A stretch of 64,000 bases of DNA from Streptomyces drozdowiczii (GCF_026167665.1 NZ_CP098740.1:7068001-7132000), one strand, 5' to 3'; shown: positions 17,896 through 25,732, counted from the first letter of the stretch. Notes: generated from the letters alone by a model not told the origin. Program-made: numbers and translations.

Positions 17896-17914
17896 GGCAT
17901 CTTCCGCTGTGCGC
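17896..17914 (-). promoter_or_regulatory. Cluster 19-bp element upstream of the DUF1702 warhead operon
   Basis: The plus strand reads GGCATCTTCCGCTGTGCGC, continuing TG. It is nearly identical to the copy at 28335-28353 (GGCATCTTCCAATGTGCGC, then TG). It lies between the HxlR stop and the start of the warhead operon, in the same orientation relative to the downstream gene as the other copies. Confidence 0.55.
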
Positions 17915-17944
17915 TGTTGACCGGGCAGCCGGAATGTAGGCGGC

Positions 17945-18388
17945 TCAGCGGGTCCGGCGGACCGCCACTTCGTCCGTGTGCACCTCGCGGTCGCAGTCCG
18001 TGCACCGCAGCTGCGCGTGCACCGATCCGTCGCAGCCGAGGTGTTCGGCGGTACGCGGGGGGCCGCCGGCGAGGTGGAGGTTGCGGTCCCCCCACTGCAT
18101 CAGCGCGATGACGGGCTTGGCGAGGTCGCGGCCCTTCGGGGTGAGCACGTATTCGTATCTGACGGGCTTCTCCTGATAGAGAACCTTTTCCATCAGACCG
18201 TGCTCGACAAGCCTCCCCAGGCGGTTGGCCAGCACGTTCCGAGCAATTCCGAGGTTGCTCAGGAATCCGTCGAACCGTTTGATACCGAGGAACGCCGAAC
18301 GAGCGATGAGGAGAGTCCACCGTTCGCCTATGACTTCCAGCGAGCGGGCGACGTTGCAGTCCTGTCCTTCATAGGTGTTCTTCAACAT
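17945..18388 (-). CDS. HxlR-family transcriptional regulator
   Basis: A 147-residue winged-helix regulator. The HxlR core reads CNVARSLEVIGERWTLLIARSAFLGIKRFDGF, then VLANRLGRLVEHGLMEKV and RYEYVLTPKGRDL. The C-terminal tail has CDGSVHAQLRCTDC, a possible metal- or redox-sensitive cysteine cluster. I start at the ATG at 18386-18388 because HxlR proteins begin just before the Cys-containing helix; the longer frame would run into the divergent TetR gene. It is divergent from TetR with a 53-bp shared promoter region. Confidence 0.85.
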   Translation of the reverse strand: MLKNTYEGQDCNVARSLEVIGERWTLLIARSAFLGIKRFDGFLSNLGIARNVLANRLGRLVEHGLMEKVLYQEKPVRYEYVLTPKGRDLAKPVIALMQWGDRNLHLAGGPPRTAEHLGCDGSVHAQLRCTDCDREVHTDEVAVRRTR

Positions 18389-18441
18389 CCATCCACCGTA
18401 GGGACCGAGTGAGTCTCTTGAAAACACCAAGGTGGTGAAGT

Positions 18442-19068
18442 GTGCACGAGCGATCCGTCCGGACCCGGGAAGCCATTTTGAGCGGAGCCGCCGAGGTATT
18501 CGGAGAAAAGGGGTATCTGGGCACACGACTGGAGGACGTCGCGGCGCGCCGGCGACTGAGCAAGGGCGCCGTCTACTTCCACTTCGCGTCGAAGACCGAC
18601 CTCGCGAAGGCCGTCATCGCACGGCAGGCGGACCTGGTACCGCGGCTGATCGGCCGGCTGCGCCCGCGCTTCCCCCAGGCCGCCGGCCTGCTGACCGCAC
18701 TCGCCCAGGAGGTCGCACGGCTGCTGGCGGACGACCCGGAGGTGCGCGGGAGCTTCCGGCTGCTGGCCGAACGCGGACTCGTCGACGCGTCGGTGGACGA
18801 TCCGTTCGCCGCCTGGTCGGCGGCCGTGGAGGACGTCCTGCGGGACGCGGAGCGGCAGGGCGCGGTCCCGGCCGGTACCCGCAGCGCGGCCGTGGCGGGG
18901 CTCGTCGTCTCGGCGCTGGTGGGGCTGCACCACATGGGCGAGGGCGCCGTCCGCCCCAAGGTCCCGGGCGACTGGCCGGCGCTGCTCGGCGCGCTGCTCG
19001 CCCTGGACTCCCCCTACGAGGCCCGCACCAGCGCCGGGGCGTCGGCGCCCAGCCGGGCGTGCATGTAG
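18442..19068 (+). CDS. TetR-family regulator (butyrolactone-receptor-like)
   Basis: A 208-residue TetR regulator. Its N-terminal HTH (RTREAILSGAAEVFGEKGYLGTRLEDVAARRRLSKGAVYFHFASKTDLA) matches the ArpA/ScbR butyrolactone-receptor subgroup, notably YFHFASK. The C-terminal domain is divergent and may bind an antibiotic or an orphan signal (pseudo-receptor). The start is GTG at 18442. The 3' end overlaps the convergent transposase-like gene by 55 bp, a long but possible overlap. Confidence 0.85.
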   Translation: MHERSVRTREAILSGAAEVFGEKGYLGTRLEDVAARRRLSKGAVYFHFASKTDLAKAVIARQADLVPRLIGRLRPRFPQAAGLLTALAQEVARLLADDPEVRGSFRLLAERGLVDASVDDPFAAWSAAVEDVLRDAERQGAVPAGTRSAAVAGLVVSALVGLHHMGEGAVRPKVPGDWPALLGALLALDSPYEARTSAGASAPSRACM

Positions 19069-20189
19069 GCGGCGGACATCAGCGCCATGTGGTGGTGCCA
19101 GCCCGGATACGAGCGGCCCTCGAAGTCGGCCATCCCGTAGTCCTGCTCCAGCCGGTCCAGCGTCTGTGTGGAGCGGGTCCGCAGCCGGGTGAGCCGCAGT
19201 ACGTCGTCCAGCCGCCGGCTGACCATGTTGGTCAGCCACAGGGGCTGCGGGCCGGTCCCGCGCGCGGGGCCCGCGATGAGCCGGTACGTGCGGGCGGCCG
19301 CCGGGTCCGCGGCGGGGCCCGGGAGCCGGACGAGCGCGGTACGGAAGGTGAGCGGCCGGCCGCCGCTGTCGCGGATCGTGTGCGAGCCCACCAGGTGCTG
19401 GTCGCGCGCGGCCTCGAAGAGGTCGGCGGCCGGGGTCGCGAGGGGCGCGGCGCTGTCGCAGGGCCGCGCGCGCAGGTGGCGGTCGGGGACGACCGGGAAG
19501 CGGGCCGGCACGCCGACGAGGAAGTCCCGGTGGTTCCTGCTCAGTCCGCGGATCAGCGACGTACCGGGGCAGTGGCTGCTGAGGTCGGCGACGAACGGCA
19601 CCTCGCCGAGCCGGGACCGCTCCCCCATGGCCCGGACGAGTTCGAGGGCGCACATCTCCAGGCCGCGCGCGTCGACGTCGTGGGGGATGCGGGTGCGGCT
19701 GCGGCGCGCCGGGTCCTCGGTCCAGATGCGGGGCAGCAGCAGCCGCCAGCCGACCGGCAGCGCGTCGTCGTCGGTGACCAGGAAAGCGCCGATGCCGACC
19801 TGGCAGTTGACGGACCGTCCGGTGCTGGGCACGAAGCGGCGGTGCACCCCGCACGAGTGTTCGCCGCGCTTGCGGACCACGGCGACGTCGATGGTCCAGG
19901 CGCGCGGCACCGTGTGCTCCTCCGCCCACCGCATCAGCTCCCCGTACGCCGGTTCCCAGGGCCAGGGGCTGGCGTTGACGAACTGGTGCAGCGACTGCGC
20001 GGTGGACGCCGATCCGGCCAGCGACTCGGCCAGTCGGCGGACCGACTTCTTGCCGGGCGTGGCCAGGAGGGCGTCGAGGTAGGCGTGGGCCCATCTGCGC
20101 TGGTCCACCCGGGGGAGGTGGCCGAAGACCACTTCGGTGAAGTCGAAGGCCGAGACCGGTCCGGGGCGCGGCGGGAGGGACGTGAGCAC
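19014..20189 (-). CDS. IS701-type DDE transposase-like protein, probably immobile
   Basis: A 391-residue protein of the IS701/IS4-like DDE superfamily. It keeps the second acidic motif FVADLSSH and the C-terminal catalytic-Glu region DFEGRSYPGWHHHMALMSAAY. The usual first motif (W-IDDT-F) reads AWTIDVAVVRKRGEHSCGV, so the region around the first Asp is altered. The start is GTG at 20187-20189, with GGGAG upstream. I see no terminal inverted repeats or target duplication in the flanks. Solitary genes of this type occur in Streptomyces clusters; it may be a relic or a domesticated DNA-binding protein. Confidence 0.75.
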   Translation of the reverse strand: MLTSLPPRPGPVSAFDFTEVVFGHLPRVDQRRWAHAYLDALLATPGKKSVRRLAESLAGSASTAQSLHQFVNASPWPWEPAYGELMRWAEEHTVPRAWTIDVAVVRKRGEHSCGVHRRFVPSTGRSVNCQVGIGAFLVTDDDALPVGWRLLLPRIWTEDPARRSRTRIPHDVDARGLEMCALELVRAMGERSRLGEVPFVADLSSHCPGTSLIRGLSRNHRDFLVGVPARFPVVPDRHLRARPCDSAAPLATPAADLFEAARDQHLVGSHTIRDSGGRPLTFRTALVRLPGPAADPAAARTYRLIAGPARGTGPQPLWLTNMVSRRLDDVLRLTRLRTRSTQTLDRLEQDYGMADFEGRSYPGWHHHMALMSAAYMHARLGADAPALVRAS

Positions 20190-20272
20190 AGTGCGACTCC
20201 CTGTCGGCAGGGTGACTGGACTCGCAAAAGAATAGCGGACGTCCTCTTTTTTTCCTCCCGCCCGTACGGCCT

Positions 20273-20299
20273 CGGTTCCACTTCGCCACATCGGAACCG
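20273..20299. promoter_or_regulatory. Inverted repeat, candidate TetR operator
   Basis: Perfect 7-bp arms CGGTTCC and GGAACCG separated by 13 bp, in the 228-bp gap between the divergent transposase-like and TetR genes. The size suits a TetR dimer. No other structure stands out in this gap. Confidence 0.4.
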
Positions 20300-20417
20300 G
20301 GTCCGGTGTGACACAGCGCCCGAACTGCCGCACTTTGCCAACTCCCCCTTGTTAACGCTCGGTTGCCCCGTGATGGTGACCGCGTATTGGATACGGCAGG
20401 ACAGATCCGGAGTGACT

Positions 20418-21005
20418 ATGGCTAAGCGGGTCAAGGCCCTGCGCACACGAGCCCTCCTCGTGGAGGCGGCGGCTTCGGCGTTCAGCGGGGACGGTTTCCA
20501 CGGCACGTCCCTGGCGCAGGTGGTCGAGAAGTCGGGCATGACGATGGGGGCGCTGACCTACCACTTCGCCAGCAAGGACGATCTGGCCGACGCCGTCGAG
20601 GAGGAGGGCGCGGAGGTGACGCGCTCGACGGTGCGCGTCTTCGCGGCACAGACGACGCCGCCGCTCACCCGGCTGGCCGACCTGCTCCTGGAACTGGCCC
20701 GGCTCCTGGAGGAGGACCCCCTCGTGCGGTGCGCGGTCCGGCTGTCCAGGGAGCGGTCGACCGCCCCCTGGTCCCGGATCTGGCTGCCCCTGGTGACGAC
20801 TCTCGTGGACGACGCCTGCAAGCAGGGCCAGGTACGTGCGGCGGCGCGGCCCGACGACGTCACCGAACTGATCAGGCTGCTGCTGCACGGAACGGCGCTG
20901 GGCCCGGACACGCAGCGCCAGGACGCGCTGACGAGGCTGCGGGGGGCCTGGCAGGTGGCACTGGGAGGCATCACCGCCGAACCCGAGGCAGCGGTGCCGG
21001 CCTGA
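20418..21005 (+). CDS. TetR-family regulator
   Basis: A 195-residue TetR protein whose HTH is at about residues 9-55 (RTRALLVEAAASAFSGDGFHGTSLAQVVEKSGMTMGALTYHFASKDDLA), related to the butyrolactone-receptor subgroup by TYHFASK. The ATG start follows GGAG with 5-base spacing. It is convergent with the epimerase-like gene. This is the second of three TetR genes within 4.3 kb, so the island probably integrates several small-molecule signals. Confidence 0.85.
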   Translation: MAKRVKALRTRALLVEAAASAFSGDGFHGTSLAQVVEKSGMTMGALTYHFASKDDLADAVEEEGAEVTRSTVRVFAAQTTPPLTRLADLLLELARLLEEDPLVRCAVRLSRERSTAPWSRIWLPLVTTLVDDACKQGQVRAAARPDDVTELIRLLLHGTALGPDTQRQDALTRLRGAWQVALGGITAEPEAAVPA

Positions 21006-21072
21006 GGCCTGGCCGACCCGGGAACGGAACACGCCGGGCCCGGGGACGGATACAGCCCGGCCCGAGGCCGGA

Positions 21073-22026
21073 TCAGGCGAGCCGCTCCCGGTACCAGTCC
21101 GCCGCGTCCGCGACGGCCGCCAGCGGTCCCGGCCCGGGATCGCAGTGCGCCACGTCCCAGATCTCCTCGCTCCGGTACCAGTGATCGCGGGCCAGCAGCT
21201 CGAACTGTCGCTCGCTGACGGGCCCCGGGGCCGCGCGCAGCCGCTCCAGGCAGCCGGGCCAGTCGAGTTCGCCGCGCTGGGCCGGCAGTACGGCGTGCGC
21301 CGCGAGGGTGTCCATCAGCTCCCCGTTGCGCACGGGCCGCGGGTGGGAGGCGTGGTGGACGCCCCCGGCGGCCGGCCCGGACCCGGGCGCCAGGGCGAGT
21401 GCGGCGATCAGCCGGGCGAGGTCGTCCACGGCCACCGCGGACAGCAGCCCCCGCCCGCCGTCCCACCGCTCCGGCACCCTGCGTACGAGCTCCGCCAGGG
21501 CCGGGACGACCCAGCGGTCCCCGCGCCCGAGGACGAGGCCGGGCCGGAGCACGCACGCGCCGGCCTCGCGTGCGGGGCGCTCGGCGAGCAGCCGGCTGCG
21601 GCTGGCGGCGGAGACCGGCGCGGGGACGATCTCGTCCACGCCGATGCCCCGGTGCGGCCCCCGGCCGTAGACCGCGGCGGTCGACAGGTGCACGATGCGC
21701 CCGAGCCCGGCCCGGACGGCCTCGGCCATGACGGCCGCCGTCCCGCCGGCGTTGACCGCCTCGCAACGGGCCGCGTCCGGGCCCAGCGCGGAGGCCAGGT
21801 GCAGGAGCACGTCGGCGCCCTCGCAGGCGCCCCGCAGCGAGTCCGGTTCGGTGAGTTCGGCGGACACCCACTCGTCGGCCGCGGCGGCCGGGCCGTCCGG
21901 ACGCGGGCCGCGCCCGACCGCGCGGAGCACGGCGCCGGTCGCGGCGCGGTGCCGGGCGAGTTCGCGCAGGACCGCGCCGCCGATGAATCCGGTGGCGCCG
22001 GTGAGCACGACCCGTACCGGGCTCAC
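21073..22026 (-). CDS. NAD-dependent epimerase/dehydratase-like protein of the butyrolactone locus
   Basis: A 317-residue Rossmann-fold extended-SDR protein with the NAD-binding motif TGATGFIGG near residue 9. The position of the catalytic YxxxK reads SRSRLLAE, so both the Tyr and the Lys appear to be replaced. The start is GTG and overlaps the receptor stop (GTGA), so receptor and enzyme form one operon divergent from afsA. NAD-dependent reductases or epimerases commonly join AfsA and its receptor in butyrolactone biosynthesis. The missing catalytic pair makes a classical SDR reaction doubtful. Confidence 0.78.
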   Translation of the reverse strand: MSPVRVVLTGATGFIGGAVLRELARHRAATGAVLRAVGRGPRPDGPAAAADEWVSAELTEPDSLRGACEGADVLLHLASALGPDAARCEAVNAGGTAAVMAEAVRAGLGRIVHLSTAAVYGRGPHRGIGVDEIVPAPVSAASRSRLLAERPAREAGACVLRPGLVLGRGDRWVVPALAELVRRVPERWDGGRGLLSAVAVDDLARLIAALALAPGSGPAAGGVHHASHPRPVRNGELMDTLAAHAVLPAQRGELDWPGCLERLRAAPGPVSERQFELLARDHWYRSEEIWDVAHCDPGPGPLAAVADAADWYRERLA

Positions 22027-22658
22027 CCCCGCGGCTCCGCCCAGTTCGGCCGCACGCTGAGCCGGGCCAGGGCCTCGGCGGTGGCGATCCCGGGGAGGAG
22101 GTACCGCCAGAGCGAGGCGATGCGCTCAATGAGGTCGACGGACCCGGTGGCGACCTTCGAGTAGAGCTGGGTGCCGCTGTACGCGCCCACCAGGACCTGG
22201 GCGAACTCGCGCTCGTCCACGTCGGCGAGCAGTTCGCCCTCCTCGCGCGCCTCGACGAGGATCTCGTGGAACTGGTCGGCCCAGCCCTGGTAGGCGCTGG
22301 CGTCCTGGATGCCGATCTCGCCCTGTTCGACCGCGAGCCGGACGCCCGCACGGAAGAGCACGTTCCGCTGAAGCTCCCTGGCCAGGTAGAAGTTGACGTC
22401 CAGGAGCCGTTGCAGGCCCCTGCCCTCGTCGGGTATCTGCACGAAGGAGCTCTGGGCGTGCATGACTTCCTGCGCGATGGCCTGCTTCGTCTTGAAGTGG
22501 AAGTAGAGCGCGCCCTGGGTCACGCCGGCCTTGGCGCTGATCTTGGCGACGCTCGCGGCGTGGTAACCGCTCTCCTCGAACACCTCGGCTGCCGCACGAA
22601 CGATCAAGTCCCTTGTCCTGATCGCTCGTTCCTGCTTCGGATCCCTTGTCGCCACCAC
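22023..22658 (-). CDS. Gamma-butyrolactone receptor-like TetR repressor (ScbR/ArpA family)
   Basis: A 211-residue TetR regulator with the butyrolactone-receptor signature: QERAIRTRDLIVRAAAEVFEESGYHAASVAKISAKAGVTQGALYFHFKTKQAIAQ over residues about 9-63, and a ligand domain containing GWADQFHEIL and a conserved Trp-containing segment. The start is GTG at 22656-22658, with GAGGGG upstream; a further in-frame start at 22688 is less likely. It is divergent from the AfsA homologue, the classical receptor/synthase arrangement. It presumably represses both and perhaps the cluster activators until butyrolactone accumulates. Confidence 0.88.
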   Translation of the reverse strand: MVATRDPKQERAIRTRDLIVRAAAEVFEESGYHAASVAKISAKAGVTQGALYFHFKTKQAIAQEVMHAQSSFVQIPDEGRGLQRLLDVNFYLARELQRNVLFRAGVRLAVEQGEIGIQDASAYQGWADQFHEILVEAREEGELLADVDEREFAQVLVGAYSGTQLYSKVATGSVDLIERIASLWRYLLPGIATAEALARLSVRPNWAEPRG

Positions 22659-22673
22659 TTGCGCCCCTCTTGG

Positions 22674-22698
22674 AAAAATACCGAGCAACCGTTATTTT
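22674..22698. promoter_or_regulatory. Candidate autoregulatory element (ARE) between receptor and afsA
   Basis: An AT-rich imperfect palindrome in otherwise GC-rich DNA. The left half, AAAATA then CCG, mirrors the right half, CGTTATTTT. It lies just upstream of the receptor start and within the 97-bp divergent promoter. Size and position fit a butyrolactone-receptor operator. Confidence 0.5.
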
Positions 22699-22755
22699 AT
22701 CAGCCTGCTCCACATCCCTAGAAGGTTGCATCCAGCCCACCCCGCTAGGAGTCAC

Positions 22756-23763
22756 ATGTTGACTGAGCCCGTGGACACGACCGCCCGGCATGGCCTGACC
22801 ACCACTGTGGCCAAAGAGTATGTGCATCGAGCGGCTCTCGCCGAGGTCTTCCTGACCGGGTGGCAGCGCACCGGGCCGGACGCCTTCTCCCTCACCGCGC
22901 AGTGGCCCCGCAGCCACAGCTTCTACTCCGTCAGCCAGGCGGTGTACGACCCGATGCTGCTGTGCGAGACGATCCGCCAGACGTTCCCGCTGCTGATGCA
23001 CGCGGCGTACGAGGTCCCCTTCGGCTACCAGCTCAGCTGGAAGGACTTCCGGTACACGGCCGACCCCGAGGCCATGCGGGTCACCGGCACCCCGGCGGAG
23101 ATCGACCTGCGGGTGTGGTGTCACGAGATCAGACGCGTCCGCGGACTGCCCTCGGCCCTCGCGATGCGGTTCGAGATCAGCCGCGGCGACGCCCTCCTGG
23201 CCGTGGCGAGCACCCGTATCGGATGCAGCTCCCCCGCCGTCTACCGGAAGGTCCGGGCCGGCCGGGGCGGTGTCGCGCCGGAGCCGGTCGCCGCCGGGCG
23301 GCGCAGGCCCCTGGCGCCCCACACCGTGGACCGCCGCTTCGCCGCCGACGTCGTCCTCGCCGAGCCGGCCAGACCGGCGGCCGGCGGCCCGGCCGGCGCC
23401 GTGGAGTGGCAGCTCCTGCTGGACCCCACCCACCCCGTCCTCTTCGACCACCCGGTCGACCACGCGCCCGGCATGGTCCTCTTCGAGGCGGTGCAGCAGG
23501 CGGTACTCGCACTCGGCGATCAGCCTGACATGAGCATGCCAATATCGATGGACATGGCCTTCCACCGCTACGTCGAGTTCGACAGCCCCTGCACGATCAC
23601 CGCCGTCCCGGCCGCGCCCGGGGCGGCCGGGACGCGCCGCACCCTCCGGGTCAGCGGCCTCCAGAACGGAGCGTGCGCCTTCGAGGCGACCGTCGAGGCC
23701 GACACGGTCCCCCCGCTCCCCGCACCCGGTCTCCGGTCCGGGGCGATCGCCGGCACGGCCTGA
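22756..23763 (+). CDS. afsA: AfsA/ScbA-type butyrolactone synthase
   Basis: A 335-residue AfsA-family protein with two tandem hotdog-like repeats. The first contains YVHRAALAEVFLTGWQ, PRSHSFY and DPMLLCETIRQTFPLLMHAAYEVPFGYQ. The second contains HPVLFDHPVDHAPGMVLFEAVQQA. Family members condense a beta-ketoacyl chain with dihydroxyacetone phosphate to start A-factor-type autoregulator synthesis. The ATG at 22756 follows AGGAG. It is divergent from the receptor gene. This couples expression of the enediyne cluster to a diffusible signal, as in other Streptomyces pathways (inference). Confidence 0.93.
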   Translation: MLTEPVDTTARHGLTTTVAKEYVHRAALAEVFLTGWQRTGPDAFSLTAQWPRSHSFYSVSQAVYDPMLLCETIRQTFPLLMHAAYEVPFGYQLSWKDFRYTADPEAMRVTGTPAEIDLRVWCHEIRRVRGLPSALAMRFEISRGDALLAVASTRIGCSSPAVYRKVRAGRGGVAPEPVAAGRRRPLAPHTVDRRFAADVVLAEPARPAAGGPAGAVEWQLLLDPTHPVLFDHPVDHAPGMVLFEAVQQAVLALGDQPDMSMPISMDMAFHRYVEFDSPCTITAVPAAPGAAGTRRTLRVSGLQNGACAFEATVEADTVPPLPAPGLRSGAIAGTA

Positions 23764-23791
23764 TCCACCCCGTACGACGCACCCCCCGCCA

Positions 23792-23817
23792 CTGGCCGCC
23801 GGTCCGCCGGCGGCCAG
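23792..23817 (+). terminator. Hairpin terminator after afsA
   Basis: Perfect 11-bp arms CTGGCCGCCGG and CCGGCGGCCAG with a 4-nt loop, 28 bp after the afsA stop. Confidence 0.75.
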
Positions 23818-23872
23818 GACGGACCCCGGGAGACCTGATGCATGTGCACGGCAGCCCGTTCGAGGCGGCCCG

Positions 23873-24721
23873 GTGAGCCTTTCCGACCCGGCCGAGCTGG
23901 ACGTCGCCTTCGAGCTCGAACTGGGACGCCGTGCACCCTTCACCATGCTCGGGGACTGGGTGCTCCTCTCCGGGGCCTCGTCGGAGGCGCGCGCCCTGTG
24001 GTGGGCGCTGTCGTCGCACCTGAACGTGAAGCGCAACGACGCCGAGGTGTGGCCGGGGCTGGCGACCCTGGCCCGGCTCCTGCACCTCAAGAAGCCCGAG
24101 CACGTCGCCCGTTACCTCCTCGAACTGGAGGTCATCGAGGCGGTGACCGTGAAGAGGGTGGAGACGGGCCTCAAGCGCCGGCACCGTTACGTCATCCACC
24201 AGACCCCGTCCGCCGGATACGCGGGCCCCCGCTCGATGGGCGAGTGGTACGCCCTCAACCGGGGGCCCAGGTCCGAGACGGACGAGCAGCGGCGGCGCCG
24301 CGAGTCGGAGTTCGACCTCTGGCTGGAGGCCGTCCGCAAGGGGCTCAAGGAGCACTGCGCCCGGGTCGCCGCCGAGCGCACGCGGGCCCGCCGGGACAAG
24401 GAACGGCCTCCGCCGCTGACCGCGTTCCGCGCCCCGGCCATCGAGGATTTCCGTACCCCCTGGGAGGGGGTACGGAGCCGTCGGCGCAGACTTCCGCGCT
24501 CGGAGGCGTACCCCTCTCCGAGGGGGTACGGCCCCCTGCGCGAAGGGGTTCGGTACCCCCTCCGGAAGGGGTGGAAGAAGACGAAGGTGAAGCAGACCAA
24601 CGTCAACGAGACCGGGATGCGCCTGCGGCGCGCAGCGCCGGTGACGGCCGTAGGCCAACTCACCGTAGTAGAGCCGGAGAACCGCGCGCGGCCCTCACCG
24701 CCGAGCGGTCCTTCCGGATGA
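23873..24721 (+). CDS. Helix-turn-helix protein with internal palindromic DNA
   Basis: A 282-residue protein of unknown role. Residues about 38-110 look like a winged-helix/replication-initiator-type DNA-binding domain (ALWWALSSHLN, then WPGLATLARLLHLKKPEHVARYLLELEVIEAVTVKRV). A basic middle region follows (RRRRESEFDLWLEAVRKGL; RVAAERTRARRDKERPPP). The C-terminal third is Arg/Gly/Pro-rich and is encoded by G/C hairpins. The start is GTG at 23873. A 12-codon ORF (ATG at 23838) ends by overlapping it (GTGA). It is coupled to the zinc-ribbon gene. Similar proteins are common in Streptomyces; it may not belong to the enediyne pathway. Confidence 0.6.
   Translation: MSLSDPAELDVAFELELGRRAPFTMLGDWVLLSGASSEARALWWALSSHLNVKRNDAEVWPGLATLARLLHLKKPEHVARYLLELEVIEAVTVKRVETGLKRRHRYVIHQTPSAGYAGPRSMGEWYALNRGPRSETDEQRRRRESEFDLWLEAVRKGLKEHCARVAAERTRARRDKERPPPLTAFRAPAIEDFRTPWEGVRSRRRRLPRSEAYPSPRGYGPLREGVRYPLRKGWKKTKVKQTNVNETGMRLRRAAPVTAVGQLTVVEPENRARPSPPSGPSG
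24451..24592. repeat. Cluster of GTACCCC/GGGGTAC palindromes inside the HTH gene
   Basis: A perfect hairpin CCGTACCCCC / GGGGGTACGG (24451-24475, 5-nt loop) is followed by CGTACCCC / GGGGTACG (24507-24530). Two looser CCCCnn/nnGGGG hairpins follow, to about 24590. The repeats share the ACCCC core, so they look like iterated sites rather than codon bias. Confidence 0.6.
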
Positions 24722-25221
24722 GCGCGGAGCAGAGCCGCGCGGTGCGCACGGTGGAGGCGGCCTTCCCGCCGGAGCTTCGGAGGGGGCTGCCCGGCTACCG
24801 CCCGAAGGTGCTGCGCGACGCGGTCCTCGCCGCGCTGGAGTGGCGGACCGCCGAGCAGGTCGCCGAGCGGGTGGGCCGCCGCTGGTACACCTGGGGCTTC
24901 TGCGACGACGCCGCGCACGGCCGGGTGGAGCGGCCCGTGGGCATCGCGGTCCGCCTCGTCGGTGACGGGGACTGCGGGGCGCCGCGCTGCGAGGACGGGG
25001 TCGACATCGACACGGGCGGGGTCTGCCCGCGCTGCGCCGAACGCTCCGCCCGCCGCTCCCGCCCCTCGGCCCGCCCCGTGGAGACCTCGCCGGAGCGCCC
25101 GGCCGCGACGACGCGGCCGGGCCCGATGTGGGAGTGCCGGCGGCCGGACTGCCGGACCCCGGTCAAGGGCCCGCGCTCGGCCGATCAGCTGTGCCCGTCG
25201 TGCTCGGCGGAGACGCCCTAG
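24718..25221 (+). CDS. Zinc-ribbon protein coupled to the HTH gene
   Basis: A 167-residue protein. The N-terminal half is predicted helical (VLRDAVLAALEWRTAEQVAERVGRRWYTWGF), resembling Streptomyces replication- or DNA-associated small proteins. Two C-terminal cysteine groups suggest zinc ribbons: CGAPRC with CPRC, and CRRPDC with CPSC. The start ATG overlaps the HTH stop (ATGA), so the two are made together. It ends by overlapping the convergent YCII gene by 4 bp. The function is unknown. Confidence 0.6.
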   Translation: MSAEQSRAVRTVEAAFPPELRRGLPGYRPKVLRDAVLAALEWRTAEQVAERVGRRWYTWGFCDDAAHGRVERPVGIAVRLVGDGDCGAPRCEDGVDIDTGGVCPRCAERSARRSRPSARPVETSPERPAATTRPGPMWECRRPDCRTPVKGPRSADQLCPSCSAETP

Positions 25222-25604
25222 TCGTTCATCACCCGGCGCACCTCGACCGGCTGCTGGGTCGGGACGCCGCCGGGGCCCGGGACGGCGGAGATGCGGGCGG
25301 CGATCTCCAGGGCGCGGGCCTCGGAGGCGACGTCGAAGATGTTGAAGCCGGCCAGGTGCGCCTTGGACTCGGGGTCGGGGCTGTCGGCCACCTTCGGTGC
25401 CGCCACCCCGTCCGCCCGCACGATCTTGGTGAGCTGGGGGTCGGCGAGCGCGGTGAACTGGATCATCTCGCCACTCTCGGTCAGCTCCTTGGTCAGGACC
25501 TCGTAGTACTGGAAGTGGGCGGCGATGTCGCTGGGGTCCCACTCGTCCATGGGCTGCTCGAAGACTCCGCCGTCGTGGTTGACCATCAGCATGAACTTCG
25601 GCAT
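25218..25604 (-). CDS. YCII/DGPF-domain protein
   Basis: A 128-residue YCII-related protein (MPKFMLMVNHDGG at the N-terminus; the segment FNIFDVASEARALEIAARISAVPG near the end), a ferredoxin-like fold related to EvdS6/PhnB-type small enzymes. The start ATG at 25602-25604 is preceded by GGAG with 5-base spacing. It is separated from the epoxide hydrolase by a hairpin, so it may be transcribed on its own and may mark the left edge of the tailoring block. The role is unknown. Confidence 0.75.
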   Translation of the reverse strand: MPKFMLMVNHDGGVFEQPMDEWDPSDIAAHFQYYEVLTKELTESGEMIQFTALADPQLTKIVRADGVAAPKVADSPDPESKAHLAGFNIFDVASEARALEIAARISAVPGPGGVPTQQPVEVRRVMND

Positions 25605-25683
25605 GGGAACTCCTTGTGTCGTAGTGGTGCGCCGGTGCGCTCTCTCACCCCTTGGTCGGAGCGGGCGAGCCGTTCTCGACATC

Positions 25684-25718
25684 CCCCGGGAAAAAAGTCG
25701 AGAAGTTTTTTCGCGGGG
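25684..25718 (-). terminator. Terminator after the epoxide hydrolase gene
   Basis: A 13-bp stem with one mismatch (arms 25684-25696 and 25706-25718, each carrying a six-base A or T block next to GC) and a 9-nt loop. It has the form of a factor-independent terminator, for the minus-strand tailoring operon. Confidence 0.65.
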
Positions 25719-25732
25719 TGCCCGACCCCGGG

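Noticed and set aside
19014..20189. Intact insertion sequence
   Set aside because: No terminal inverted repeats or target duplication seen, and the first catalytic motif is altered, so I list it as a transposase-like gene only.
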